In this document: in pieces, positions 47,656 to 57,673 of the stretch
How positions within the stretch are numbered: the stretch's first letter is position 1
Layout of the letters: each line of letters starts with the position of its first letter
DNA from: an uncultured bacterium
GTDB lineage: Bacteria > Cyanobacteriota > Vampirovibrionia > Gastranaerophilales > Gastranaerophilaceae
Assembly: GCA_947073645.1 (NCBI GenBank)
Contig: CAMTMK010000005.1
Span: 31,977 to 95,976, forward strand
Direction: 5' to 3'
DNA length: 64,000 nt
Position numbers and translations under genes: made by a program
The notes under the pieces: generated by a model
Told to the model about the DNA's origin: nothing
Databases searched by the model: none
The model's input: only the letters and a program-made list of their open reading frames with translations

Positions 47656-48111
47656 TTATATTGTGTCTAACATGTCAACTCTGCGTTGGTGTCTTCCGCC
47701 TTCAAATTCTGTTTTTAACCAAATATCAACGATATCAAGCATAAGGTTTTCGCCTATTACTCGTTCTCCAAGACATAAAACATTAGAATTATTGTGTTGT
47801 CTTGTCATTCTTGCAGAATATGTATCACCGCATAAAGCCGCTCTAATGCCTTGAACCTTGTTTGCAGCAATCGACATTCCGATACCTGTACCGCAAACTA
47901 AAATCCCTCTGTTGTATTCGCCTGATACGATTTTTTTTGCAACTTCCTTGGCTATAACAGGGTAATCGCAAGATTCTTTGTTATAAGTTCCTGCATCAAA
48001 AACTTCGATATTACGTGATTTTAGATAATCAATAATCGTTTTTTTGTAATTAAATCCGCCGTGATCAGATCCTATAACTACTTTCAAATCTTGCATATTA
48101 AAACACCTCAC
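47656..48111 (-). CDS. rpiB: ribose-5-phosphate isomerase B
   Basis: VIGSDHGGFNYKK...CGTGIGMSIAANKVQGIRAALCGDTYSARMTRQHNNSNVLCLGERVIG. Confidence 0.96.
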   Translation of the reverse strand: MRCFNMQDLKVVIGSDHGGFNYKKTIIDYLKSRNIEVFDAGTYNKESCDYPVIAKEVAKKIVSGEYNRGILVCGTGIGMSIAANKVQGIRAALCGDTYSARMTRQHNNSNVLCLGERVIGENLMLDIVDIWLKTEFEGGRHQRRVDMLDTI

Positions 48112-48162
48112 CTGCTATTATACACATATTTTTTAATTTTGCAAAGATGTTTTAAAAACAAA

Positions 48163-48188
48163 AGCCGGACGATTTCCGTCCGACTTGC
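48163..48188 (-). terminator. terminator after 48192-49178 gene
   Basis: GTCGGACG-gaaat-CGTCCGGC then TTTTG TTTTT on minus strand. Confidence 0.7.
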
Positions 48189-48191
48189 TTG

Positions 48192-49178
48192 TTACCAGTT
48201 TTTGAGACCATATCCGGCACTTGCAGCTTCGTTAGCATCTGACGAATATTGGTAGGCTTGATTATTTTTACCTACAATGTAAGTCTGGTCACCTACTTGT
48301 ATTTGTAAATATCCTTTATAGTTTGTAGCTTTAGCTGCTTTGCCGTCAATAGTACCTAATGATATACTTGCTCCATCTGTGCTTAGTGTTGCCATTTTTG
48401 CTGCATCAAGATTTATACTGACTGATTTTGGTAATGGACCACCGCCATCATTTAGTTTCGTGATTGTAATACTATTTGCGTTAGCTGTTATTTTATATGG
48501 ATCAGAACCAGTTAACTCTTTAAATTTACTTTCTTCAAGTTCTGTGCTTGTCAAGCCGCTTGTACCGGATTTGAATAGTAGATTTGTGAAGGTTTCGGGT
48601 TCATCTGTTGCAGCGTCAGTAGCTTTTGTTTGCGCTTTTTGCAGTGCTGCTACTTGAGCTTTCAGGTCAGCTATTTCTTTTGCTCTTGGATCTTCACTTA
48701 GACCGCCTGTGCCATCAGGATTTGTATTATCTTTTACAGCTTCGGCTAAATCATCTAATGAATCATATTTTACTCCATTACATAAGAATTTACCATCACT
48801 AAGAACTTGAATTTTTACATTAAGATCTTTTGCATAGGCAGCTGCATCTGCTTTTAATGATGTCAAATCAGGAGCGTCAGCTTTTGCTTTTTCGGCACCT
48901 CCTCCGCCGCCTCCGCCCCAGAAGCAGGTTCCAATTTGAGTAAGAGTATTCAGTAACATACTACCTGCTATAGTCCAGTCCATCCAACTCATCTTATTGC
49001 TACCGCCACCGCAACCACAGTCGCCGTAGTCGTAGCATCCGCCAAATGCACCTATATTATTATTAATAATAGTATTGTTTTGGAATACATTAACTCTGGT
49101 ATTCCTAAACTGTCCCGGCATTAAGTTGTAACTAAGCGGTCGTCGTCCGCCGCCTGACCATCCTGTAATATTATACAT
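48192..49178 (-). CDS. lineage-specific Gly-rich N-terminal protein
   Basis: Start MYNITGWSGGGRRPLS with GGAG upstream; GCYDYGDCGCGGGSNK, GGGGGGG. Confidence 0.75.
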   Translation of the reverse strand: MYNITGWSGGGRRPLSYNLMPGQFRNTRVNVFQNNTIINNNIGAFGGCYDYGDCGCGGGSNKMSWMDWTIAGSMLLNTLTQIGTCFWGGGGGGGAEKAKADAPDLTSLKADAAAYAKDLNVKIQVLSDGKFLCNGVKYDSLDDLAEAVKDNTNPDGTGGLSEDPRAKEIADLKAQVAALQKAQTKATDAATDEPETFTNLLFKSGTSGLTSTELEESKFKELTGSDPYKITANANSITITKLNDGGGPLPKSVSINLDAAKMATLSTDGASISLGTIDGKAAKATNYKGYLQIQVGDQTYIVGKNNQAYQYSSDANEAASAGYGLKNW

Positions 49179-49206
49179 GGCCTGCTCTCCTCTATCTATG
49201 CTCTCT

Positions 49207-49225
49207 TGTATATATAAAGTATATA
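49207..49225 (-). promoter_or_regulatory. shared promoter-like motif, copy 1
   Basis: TGTATATATAAAGTATATA (plus), begins 29 bp upstream of the start codon. Confidence 0.6.
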
Positions 49226-49277
49226 CAGATTGCAAAATTTCACAAAAGGAGAGATTCGTTACAATTGTTTACATAAT

Positions 49278-49308
49278 AAAAACTCGCTTTGTTTATAAGC
49301 GAGTTTTT
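49278..49308 (-). terminator. terminator after 49313-50641 gene
   Basis: AAAACTCGCTT...AAGCGAGTTTT with A/T tracts. Confidence 0.75.
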
Positions 49309-49312
49309 ATTT

Positions 49313-50641
49313 TTATCTTGTTGATGCAAATTGTTCTAAAGGTATCCAGTTAGGATGATTATTAGTACCTACATTTACTATTATACTATTATCCTCATTT
49401 TTCTTGATATGGTAAAGTTTTGGCGAAGCTTTTTTATCACCTGTGGCTTTATAGTAATTGGGGTCACAATCATACCAAAGCTCAAGATATTTAAGCTCAG
49501 AAGTGCATTTTATTTTGCCAGCTTCGTCGTTAAAGTAGCCCATATTTACTGTATTGTTGTTCTTCTTCTCTCTAAAACGATATACACCTTTGTAAGGTCC
49601 TCTAGGAATGTACAACTCAGCATCTTGACCCAGCCCTTTTGCTTTTACATTTATCATTGCTCGTCTTACTCCGTTGTTAGTTATATTATAACTGTCACGT
49701 TCATGCCAAGCGTTAACATTTCTTGTTACATCAGTATCAAAAGTATTACTTGACGTAACTCGTGTCGTTGCAACAGTTAAGCTGTAAGTATTTCTCAAAT
49801 CATCAATACTTGGAATATCTAATTTATTCCATGGGAATGGTGATTCAGGTTGACCATTATTTCTATCAAAACAAGAGGGATTGTACTTAATCATATCTTT
49901 AACTACTTGACTATCATTTGTAAGTTTACTCATATCAAGTCCGGTAGTACAAGCCTTTAATATTTCTATAGGGGTTGGAGAAACATTTTTATCTGTGAAG
50001 TTTGTTTTGAACCAATCTTCATTTATGCCACGTCTGTGCCAAGTATTTGGTATTTGTACACCTTTTGCAGTGTTATTACCTGATTCTTGAGCGGCTTCGA
50101 TATTATTATTTTGAACAACTCCGGCATCCTCATTACCAGTGAGTTCGCCTCTACCTTCTGTATCGGTAGCTACTGGTTTAGATGTGAATTTATCTGGATT
50201 TGCATCAATATAAGCATTCATTTCATCCATCAATTCAAGCACATTACTACCTGAAAATCTAACTGTTCTGTCTGATTTTAAGGTTGCTTGATATTCTCCA
50301 CCAATATTAGTGAATTTAAATTCTGTGTATGAATTTTTAAGTTCATTAAAATCTTGTTTCTCTTGCTGTTGTTTTAAATAATCATCATAATTTTGAGGCA
50401 TTCCTCCGCCACCACCTAGTTGTAGTCCCATCATGCCATACGGATTATATGGATTGAAAGACTCTTGTTGTGGAGAAGTCATGTAACATCTGCCAAACAT
50501 ATTATTTATCATGCCAAACATCATTTGATAGCCTAACATTTTGTTCATCCAGTTATTACCACCGCCACAGCTGTGATGTCCGCCACAACCCCAGCCCCAA
50601 GGTACAGGCGACCAAAGGTTGTTGTTAATAATTCTTACCAT
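49313..50641 (-). CDS. lineage-specific Gly/Met/Asn-rich N-terminal protein
   Basis: GWGCGGHHSCGGGNNWMNKMLGYQMMFGMINNMFGRC N-terminus. Confidence 0.78.
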   Translation of the reverse strand: MVRIINNNLWSPVPWGWGCGGHHSCGGGNNWMNKMLGYQMMFGMINNMFGRCYMTSPQQESFNPYNPYGMMGLQLGGGGGMPQNYDDYLKQQQEKQDFNELKNSYTEFKFTNIGGEYQATLKSDRTVRFSGSNVLELMDEMNAYIDANPDKFTSKPVATDTEGRGELTGNEDAGVVQNNNIEAAQESGNNTAKGVQIPNTWHRRGINEDWFKTNFTDKNVSPTPIEILKACTTGLDMSKLTNDSQVVKDMIKYNPSCFDRNNGQPESPFPWNKLDIPSIDDLRNTYSLTVATTRVTSSNTFDTDVTRNVNAWHERDSYNITNNGVRRAMINVKAKGLGQDAELYIPRGPYKGVYRFREKKNNNTVNMGYFNDEAGKIKCTSELKYLELWYDCDPNYYKATGDKKASPKLYHIKKNEDNSIIVNVGTNNHPNWIPLEQFASTR

Positions 50642-50669
50642 ATTAGCGTCCTCATTATTTATACTCTTA

Positions 50670-50688
50670 TGTATATATAAAGTATATA
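50670..50688 (-). promoter_or_regulatory. shared promoter-like motif, copy 2
   Basis: TGTATATATAAAGTATATA, identical 19 bp, begins 29 bp upstream of start. Confidence 0.6.
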
Positions 50689-50739
50689 ATGTTTAAATAA
50701 TTGCTTTTTTATTAATGGAAGTTTACATTTGTTTACAAA

Positions 50740-53112
50740 TTATATATCTAATCCGCTGAAAAGCTGTAGAGACGTAACTTCTTTTAAATATGGATAATCG
50801 TCTATATTATGTGATTTTATAAAATCAATTGCTTCATTGCGGGCTTGTTCCAAGATTTTTGCATCTCGGACAATATCTGAAATTATTAAGTCTGGCAAGC
50901 CGCTTTGACGAGTTCCCAAAAATTCTCCTGGTCCCCTCAGTTGTAAATCCTTTTCTGCAATTACAAATCCGTCGTTTGTTTCGGTCATTATATTAAGACG
51001 TTCGCGCGTTTCTTGTGATTTTGTAGCAGTATGAAGAATACAATATGATTGCAAATCGTTTCTGCCGACACGCCCTCTTAATTGATGTAATTGTGACAAG
51101 CCAAATCTTTCAGAGTTTTCAATGAGCATTACTGTTGCATTGGGTACATCTACACCGACTTCTACAACAGTTGTTGATACTAAAATATCATATTTTTTTG
51201 CTTTAAAATCGCTCATCACCTGTTCTTTTTCATCATTTTTAAGTTTTCCATGCAAAAGTCCGATTTTAAATTGCGGGAAAACTTCTGCTTGCAGGCGTTC
51301 AGCTTCTATTGTAGCGGCTTTTGCTGATAGTGTTTCACTTTCTTCGATTAGTGGATAGACAACATATGCCTGTCTGCCTGCTTCGATTTCCCGTTGAATT
51401 AATTCATAAACTCCCTTGTGCGAAGTTACAAGTGTTGTTTTAATTGGTTTTCTGCCTTTTGGAAGTTCATCAATAATCGTCAAATCCAAATCTCCATGAA
51501 CAGTTAGTGCAAGCGTTCGCGGAATTGGTGTTGCTGTCATTGTAAGCATTTGCGGATTTTGTGATTTTTTCTTTAAAATGTTTCGTTGTTTTACTCCAAA
51601 TCTGTGTTGTTCGTCAACAACAATTGCGCTGAGATTATTGAAGTCAACATCTTCTTGAATAAGTGCATGGGTGCCGACTGCAATATTCATTTGTCCGTTG
51701 CGTAAATCTGTACGAAATTTTTCACGAACCCGTTTGCCCTGACTGCCTAAGAATAGTCCGACGCTCAGCCCCATTGGTGTAAGCCAGTTTTGCAGATTAT
51801 TATAATGCTGTTGTGCAAGAATTTCAGTTGGTGCCATAATTGCACCTTGGTATCCGTTTTCAACACCTGCAAGGAGCATTATCGTTGCAACAACTGTTTT
51901 ACCGCTTCCAACATCACCTTGTAAAAGTCTTGCCATTGGAATATCAGAATTTAAGTCGTTTAAAATTTCATTGACAGCTCGCTCTTGACCTCCTGTAAGC
52001 TGAAATGGAAGACTTTGAATAAATTTTCGTACCAATCCTTTTTCTTGAATTTTTAAAGCAAGTGCTGAGTGGTTGTCTGCATTTTGTTCTCGTAAGCGGA
52101 CTAATTTAAGTTGAATTAAGAAAAGTTCTTCAAATATTAGTGAATATCTTGCCTGCTCCAAAAGTTCCATGCTTTCCGGAAAATGGATTTGTTCAACAGC
52201 AACTTTTTTATCTAAAATTCCGTATTTTTCGCGAATAAAGTCTGGCAGAACATTTTCAATTTCATTTTTGTACATTTGAATTGCATTAAAAATAGCACGT
52301 CTGAGAACTTTTATGCTCAAATCTTCACAGACTTGATAAATTGGAACAATTCGTGCAACATTTAAATTTGAGTTTTTGTCTTCAAGAAACTCGCCTGTCA
52401 TAATTGAGTATGTAGGTTTATCAAAGGTTAATTTTTTATCAAAATTGTTTAATTTTACAGTGCCTGAAAGCATTATGCCTGCATTTACAGGGAATTGAGC
52501 TTTTGTTCTTTCAAGCATAAATCTGTTTGATTTTGCTTGAAAAAAGCTTAAATCCAGTCGTCCGCTTTCATCGGCAACAGTTACTTTTATGACGGAAAGT
52601 TTATTTTTTGTATTAAATGCCGAGACAGATTTGATGTACCCAAAAACTGTTGTATTTTCACCTTCTTTTAATTTACGTATAAGGGTTCTGGATGAATAGT
52701 CAATATGTTTTTTGGGGAAATACATAATTAAATCTTGAGCAGTGTATATTCCTAGTTTGTTGAGTTTATAAGCGATTTTTGGCCCTACCCCTTTCATATA
52801 CATTACATCTGTATCTTTGGCGGGTTTGCTTGCGGTTTGCGGTTCTGGATTTTTCGGAGCTGTTTCAGATTTGAGAACTTTTATAAGTCTGTCTATGCTC
52901 TTTCTGCGTTCGTTTACATTTGCAAACGGATAGTGTTCAAATATTTCTATCAGCACTGCCCATTTGGGATTTTTCTTTGAAAGTTTGTAATATTTTTTTG
53001 CCTCATTTGTAATAAATTTAGAAAAAGGCTGAGTTTTTCCATGAATATCTATATATTTATATTGAATTTCTATTTCTATAGCTTTTTTTAGCTGGTCAAT
53101 ATTATCAATCAT
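50740..53112 (-). CDS. recG: ATP-dependent DNA helicase RecG
   Basis: LLQGDVGSGKTVVATIMLLAGVENGYQGAIMAPTEILAQQHY; VDEQHRFGVKQR; QLRGRVGR. Confidence 0.97.
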   Translation of the reverse strand: MIDNIDQLKKAIEIEIQYKYIDIHGKTQPFSKFITNEAKKYYKLSKKNPKWAVLIEIFEHYPFANVNERRKSIDRLIKVLKSETAPKNPEPQTASKPAKDTDVMYMKGVGPKIAYKLNKLGIYTAQDLIMYFPKKHIDYSSRTLIRKLKEGENTTVFGYIKSVSAFNTKNKLSVIKVTVADESGRLDLSFFQAKSNRFMLERTKAQFPVNAGIMLSGTVKLNNFDKKLTFDKPTYSIMTGEFLEDKNSNLNVARIVPIYQVCEDLSIKVLRRAIFNAIQMYKNEIENVLPDFIREKYGILDKKVAVEQIHFPESMELLEQARYSLIFEELFLIQLKLVRLREQNADNHSALALKIQEKGLVRKFIQSLPFQLTGGQERAVNEILNDLNSDIPMARLLQGDVGSGKTVVATIMLLAGVENGYQGAIMAPTEILAQQHYNNLQNWLTPMGLSVGLFLGSQGKRVREKFRTDLRNGQMNIAVGTHALIQEDVDFNNLSAIVVDEQHRFGVKQRNILKKKSQNPQMLTMTATPIPRTLALTVHGDLDLTIIDELPKGRKPIKTTLVTSHKGVYELIQREIEAGRQAYVVYPLIEESETLSAKAATIEAERLQAEVFPQFKIGLLHGKLKNDEKEQVMSDFKAKKYDILVSTTVVEVGVDVPNATVMLIENSERFGLSQLHQLRGRVGRNDLQSYCILHTATKSQETRERLNIMTETNDGFVIAEKDLQLRGPGEFLGTRQSGLPDLIISDIVRDAKILEQARNEAIDFIKSHNIDDYPYLKEVTSLQLFSGLDI

Positions 53113-55061
53113 AAATAAATTAGTCCTAATACTTCGTATATATCCATTTTTTTAGCTTTACCGCGTATTGTTACATCTGCAATTCTGATTACGTTAACAA
53201 TATCGCTTACATATGTGTATGTTGAACTGCTTATAAGCATGTTTGTTTTATAAACTTTGTTGTAGCTTTCAATTCTGCTTGCGAGATTAACCATATCGCC
53301 GATTACTGTGTATTCAAGACGTTTTTCTGACCCTATATTTCCAACGAAAGCTTCACCGGTATTTATGCCGATTCCGATTTCTATTTTGGGTTTTCCTTCC
53401 AAAAGCCATTTTTCTTGAAGTTCTTCAACTTTTTTAAGCATTGCACAGGCACATTTTACAGCGTTTTGAGGATGATTAATATCTTGGATAGGTTCTCCAA
53501 AAATTGCCATAACTGCATCGCCGATAAATTTATTAATTACGCCGTTATATTTGGTTATAATAGGTTCAATTTCCGAAAAATATTCGTTCAAAATAACTGA
53601 AACTTCTTCTGCTGTCATTTTTTCTGACATGCTTGTAAAACCTCTGATATCAGCAAATAAAACTGTTACGTTGGCTTTTTTCCCGCCTAATTTAATATCA
53701 TCGATATTTTGAACAACATTTTGCATAATATCTTGAGATAAGTATTTTCCCATTGCATTTTTGATTTTTTCTTTGTTTTTACCTTCAAGAATAAATCTGT
53801 AAGAATATCCGAAAATCATTGTGCTTAACTGAACTGCAAGCGGTGTAATAACTAACGGAATTAAGTTATTGTTGAAACATATCAGGCTGAATATAAAATA
53901 TAATATTGCAATTCCTGTAAGCATAAGTAATGATGGCAAGAAGGCAAAAAATCTTATTATTGCAAATGCAAAGGCTGATAATATTAGTATAATGGCGATA
54001 TTAAAAGATGCCGGAAGTTGTGTGAGAAATTCATTATTTAAAAAATTGTTAAGTATAGTAGCTTGAATATCTACTCCGGGATGGTTTGCTGATATTGATG
54101 TATCATGCGCATCTTGCAAGCTTAACGCATTTGCACCTATAATTACAATTTTATTATCAAATTCGGCAGGGTTTATGATAGGTTTTTTACCTTGATTAAT
54201 TAATTTATATGAGTTTATTATATCAATTGCCGAATATTTATTATGCGAATATTCTGAGTTTTCTTTGAATTTGTAATATTTAATTTTGTGTTTAACATTT
54301 CCATTTGATAAATATATTGGAATTTTTAATCCGGTTTTGTCAACAATAATATGTTTATCTGTCAGAGTTAATTTATTGGTATTATTAACTTTTAAATATG
54401 TCTGCATTGCAATTGTCGGATAAAATTCTCCGTTATATCCTATTAAATCGTTTGAAGAACGCAATGTCGCATCAAACGGGTCTAAATTAAGATTTGTTGC
54501 TCCTGCCGTTTTTAGGCTGTTAAAGTATGGTTCAGGAAGGATGGAAAGACTTTTATAAGGGCTAAAATTAGATATATTTTTTTTTCTGTTGTCTATAACA
54601 TTAATTTTAAATTTCTCTGTGAACTTTTTATTATATTGTTGTTCAATTTCTTTATTCTCGTAAGGTGTTGTTACAGCCATGTAAGCTCCGACAAAAGAAG
54701 GTGAATTTTTTACAGAATTAAAAAAGTAGTTGTCTGAAGCGGCAGGGTTATTTTTATCAAGAGCTCTTATTATACAGTCAAATACAACAACTTTTGCCTT
54801 CGTGTGTTTGCTGAAATATTCAAACATATCTCCATACATTGAGCGTGCCCAAGGCCATCTTTGAGCAGTTAAGGATTTATTATCAATTACTACCAAAGAT
54901 ATTTCATCAGAACCAATATTGTTAGATGATGAAGCTTTGACAAGCATATCGTATACAGGATTTTCCCAAAAGCATATTGATACAAATGATATTACAAGTA
55001 CCAAAAATATGTGTAGTAATATTGACTTAAAAAAGAAAGCTTTTCCCTTAAATATTTTCAT
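53109..55061 (-). CDS. CHASE2-domain class III adenylate/guanylate cyclase
   Basis: CHASE2-like N-terminus, TM segments, VTVLFADIRGFTSMSEKMTAEEVSVILNEYFSE...KFIGDAVMAIFGEP. Confidence 0.93.
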   Translation of the reverse strand: MKIFKGKAFFFKSILLHIFLVLVISFVSICFWENPVYDMLVKASSSNNIGSDEISLVVIDNKSLTAQRWPWARSMYGDMFEYFSKHTKAKVVVFDCIIRALDKNNPAASDNYFFNSVKNSPSFVGAYMAVTTPYENKEIEQQYNKKFTEKFKINVIDNRKKNISNFSPYKSLSILPEPYFNSLKTAGATNLNLDPFDATLRSSNDLIGYNGEFYPTIAMQTYLKVNNTNKLTLTDKHIIVDKTGLKIPIYLSNGNVKHKIKYYKFKENSEYSHNKYSAIDIINSYKLINQGKKPIINPAEFDNKIVIIGANALSLQDAHDTSISANHPGVDIQATILNNFLNNEFLTQLPASFNIAIILILSAFAFAIIRFFAFLPSLLMLTGIAILYFIFSLICFNNNLIPLVITPLAVQLSTMIFGYSYRFILEGKNKEKIKNAMGKYLSQDIMQNVVQNIDDIKLGGKKANVTVLFADIRGFTSMSEKMTAEEVSVILNEYFSEIEPIITKYNGVINKFIGDAVMAIFGEPIQDINHPQNAVKCACAMLKKVEELQEKWLLEGKPKIEIGIGINTGEAFVGNIGSEKRLEYTVIGDMVNLASRIESYNKVYKTNMLISSSTYTYVSDIVNVIRIADVTIRGKAKKMDIYEVLGLIYL

Positions 55062-55115
55062 CTTTTCATATCCCTTTATTTTATGATATAATAAATTTCA
55101 AAAAAAGGATAGTAT

Positions 55116-55724
55116 ATGAGCGAAAATTTAATTAATCTTTTATCAGAGGAGAAAATTTTTCCAATAATCAGAAGCAATGACCCGCAAAATGCAGTTAATA
55201 TTGCAAAGGCTTTAATTGACGGCGGTATTAAAGTTTTAGAGATTAATGTTGAAAATCCTAAAATTTTTAGTGCAATTGAAGAAGTTTCAAAATCTGCGCA
55301 TGTTTGTGCCGGTGGTATTATTACTTCTATGCAGGCAGATGCAGCGATTATTTCCGGTGCTAAAATTTTATCCTCACCTATTTTTTCAATGAATTTATTA
55401 AAGCTTTCAAAAGATAAACGTATTCCGTTTATTGCAGGTACTTCTACGGCAAATGAAGCTTATAATGCTTGGAAAGCACGTATTCCGCTTATAAAAATTT
55501 ATCCTATTACTGCAATGGGCGGTGCAATGTATGTTGAAGATTTATTAAGACCTATGCCGTTTTTGAATATCATGCCTTTGGGTAATGTGAAACTTGAAGA
55601 AGTGCGTTCATATATTGATGCAGGTGCAAAAGTTGTTGGGGTAGGCAGAGATTTATATGAAGGTTATTCATATTCTGAGATTACAAAACGTGCTAAAAAA
55701 GTTATTGAAGAATTAAAGGGCTAA
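55116..55724 (+). CDS. eda: KDPG/KHG aldolase
   Basis: FPIIRSNDPQNAVNIAKALIDGGIKVLEINVENP...IKIYPITAMGG. Confidence 0.88.
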   Translation: MSENLINLLSEEKIFPIIRSNDPQNAVNIAKALIDGGIKVLEINVENPKIFSAIEEVSKSAHVCAGGIITSMQADAAIISGAKILSSPIFSMNLLKLSKDKRIPFIAGTSTANEAYNAWKARIPLIKIYPITAMGGAMYVEDLLRPMPFLNIMPLGNVKLEEVRSYIDAGAKVVGVGRDLYEGYSYSEITKRAKKVIEELKG

Positions 55725-55725
55725 T

Positions 55726-56670
55726 ATGGATGAAAAATTAGATATAATTGCTATCGGAGAAAGCTTAGTTGAACTTTCTACTAATGCAAAAATGTCATCA
55801 GCAGGGTGTTTGTATAAATATTATGGTGGAGATGCTTTAGCTACTGCCGTTTCTGCTTTGAGGATGGGGTCAAAAGTGGGATTTATAACTCGTGTAGGCA
55901 GTGACCCTTTTAAAGATTTTCTTTTAGACAGCTGGCAGAATGAAGGACTTGATATTTCACAAGTTAAACTTTCTAATGAAGCTAATGGCATGTATGTAAT
56001 TGCGCGTCCTACACTTGATGAAAAAGAAATAGTGTATTATAGAAAGAAAATTGCTCCTTCTAAATTATCTATTGATGATATTGATGCAGAATATATTAAA
56101 AATTCAAGCGTTCTTTATGCATCTGGAATAACTCAATCTCTTTCTGTTTCTGCAAATGAGGCGGTAGATTATGCGTTCAAATTGGCAAAAGAAAATGATA
56201 TCATCACGGCTTATGACCCGAATTATTATTCGGCAATAACTACACCGGATGAAGCAAAAGAAAATTTTGCCCGTATAAGTGAAAATGTTGATATTCTATT
56301 TATGAGTACAAAACATGATGCTATTAATATCTTGGAAATTGATTCCCCTGAAAATATTATTAAAAAACTTTGGGATATGGGAATTCAAACTGTTGTATTA
56401 AAATCAAGCGATAAAAAAGGGTATTATACTGGTTATAATGGAAATATTGTATTTACAGATTTCTTTACGACTGAATATATAGATACAACCTGTTCAGGAG
56501 ATGCGTTTAATGGAGGGGTTTTGCATGCTGTAACTCATGGATTTACTCCGTTTGAAGCTGTAAAATTTGCATCAGTAGTGGCAGGTCTTCAGGCAAAAGG
56601 TATTGGCGCTATAAAATCCATTCCTTACAAGGAAGAAGTTTATTCAATTTATAGAGGAAATAATGGTTAA
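55726..56670 (+). CDS. PfkB family sugar kinase (KDG kinase-like)
   Basis: DTTCSGDAFNGGVLHAV PfkB signature; next to aldolase. Confidence 0.9.
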   Translation: MDEKLDIIAIGESLVELSTNAKMSSAGCLYKYYGGDALATAVSALRMGSKVGFITRVGSDPFKDFLLDSWQNEGLDISQVKLSNEANGMYVIARPTLDEKEIVYYRKKIAPSKLSIDDIDAEYIKNSSVLYASGITQSLSVSANEAVDYAFKLAKENDIITAYDPNYYSAITTPDEAKENFARISENVDILFMSTKHDAINILEIDSPENIIKKLWDMGIQTVVLKSSDKKGYYTGYNGNIVFTDFFTTEYIDTTCSGDAFNGGVLHAVTHGFTPFEAVKFASVVAGLQAKGIGAIKSIPYKEEVYSIYRGNNG

Positions 56671-57673
56671 AGTTTGTATCTCAGGATATTATGGATTTAA
56701 AAATTTTGGAGATGAAGCTATTTTATCAGTTCTTGTTAATCATTTAAACGAACATGATATTACGGTTTTTTCTGTTAATCCGGAGTTTACATCCGTTGAG
56801 TATGGAGTTAAGTCTGTAAAAAGTTTTGATTTAAAAAAAGTCATACAGACAATAAGGAATGCAGATATAGTTGTTTCAGGCGGTGGAAGTCTTTTACAGG
56901 ATGTTACCAGTTTGAAAAGTCTTGTTTACTATTCTTTAATCATTGCATTAGGATTATTTTTTAATAAAAAAGTTATTATTTTTGCTCAAGGAATAGGCCC
57001 GATTAATAACAGCTTTGCTCAAATAATTGTGAAAAATCTGTTGAGGCTTTGTTCGTTGGTTACTGTTCGTGACGAAAACAGCTTTAATCTTTTGAAAAAT
57101 TGGGGTGTTGATGCAAAACTTGTTTGTGACCCGATTTATTCGTTGGATGTAGCATGTCAGGAAAAATCAAATACGGTTGGAATTCAGCTTAGAGATTTTA
57201 AAACAATGAATTATAATCTGTTACAGAAGCTTGCAATGCTTATTGTAACTAAGTTTACTGATAAAAAGGTTGAAATTTTTTCATTGCAAGAAACTCAGGA
57301 TTTAGAGTTGTGTAAAAAGTTCGAAGCGATTTTGCATTCTTTAAATACAGAAATACAAACAGAAATTGTGACAGATAACATAATCGAACGTATTTCTAAA
57401 CTGGAATACTTACTTGCCATGCGTTTTCATGCAATTCTTGTGGCCTTAAAGTGCGGCGTTAAAACTTGTGCAATCAATTATGATATTAAAGTGGAAAAGC
57501 TTGCACAAGATGCCAATTTGCCAATAATATCAATGGGTGCAAATGAGAATTTTGAAGCAATTTATAATAAATTACAAAACCTCAACAAGGAGGAGTTGTT
57601 GAGGTTTGCAAATTCTAAAACTTTTGATTGGACTGAATTTGATGAACTATTCGCTTTCGGGTTTTCCGAATAA
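56663..57673 (+). CDS. csaB: polysaccharide pyruvyl transferase family (CsaB-like)
   Basis: ISGYYGFKNFGDEAILSVLV...VVSGGGSLLQDVTSLKSLVYY...FAQGIGPI...MRFHAILVALKCG. Confidence 0.9.
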   Translation: MVKVCISGYYGFKNFGDEAILSVLVNHLNEHDITVFSVNPEFTSVEYGVKSVKSFDLKKVIQTIRNADIVVSGGGSLLQDVTSLKSLVYYSLIIALGLFFNKKVIIFAQGIGPINNSFAQIIVKNLLRLCSLVTVRDENSFNLLKNWGVDAKLVCDPIYSLDVACQEKSNTVGIQLRDFKTMNYNLLQKLAMLIVTKFTDKKVEIFSLQETQDLELCKKFEAILHSLNTEIQTEIVTDNIIERISKLEYLLAMRFHAILVALKCGVKTCAINYDIKVEKLAQDANLPIISMGANENFEAIYNKLQNLNKEELLRFANSKTFDWTEFDELFAFGFSE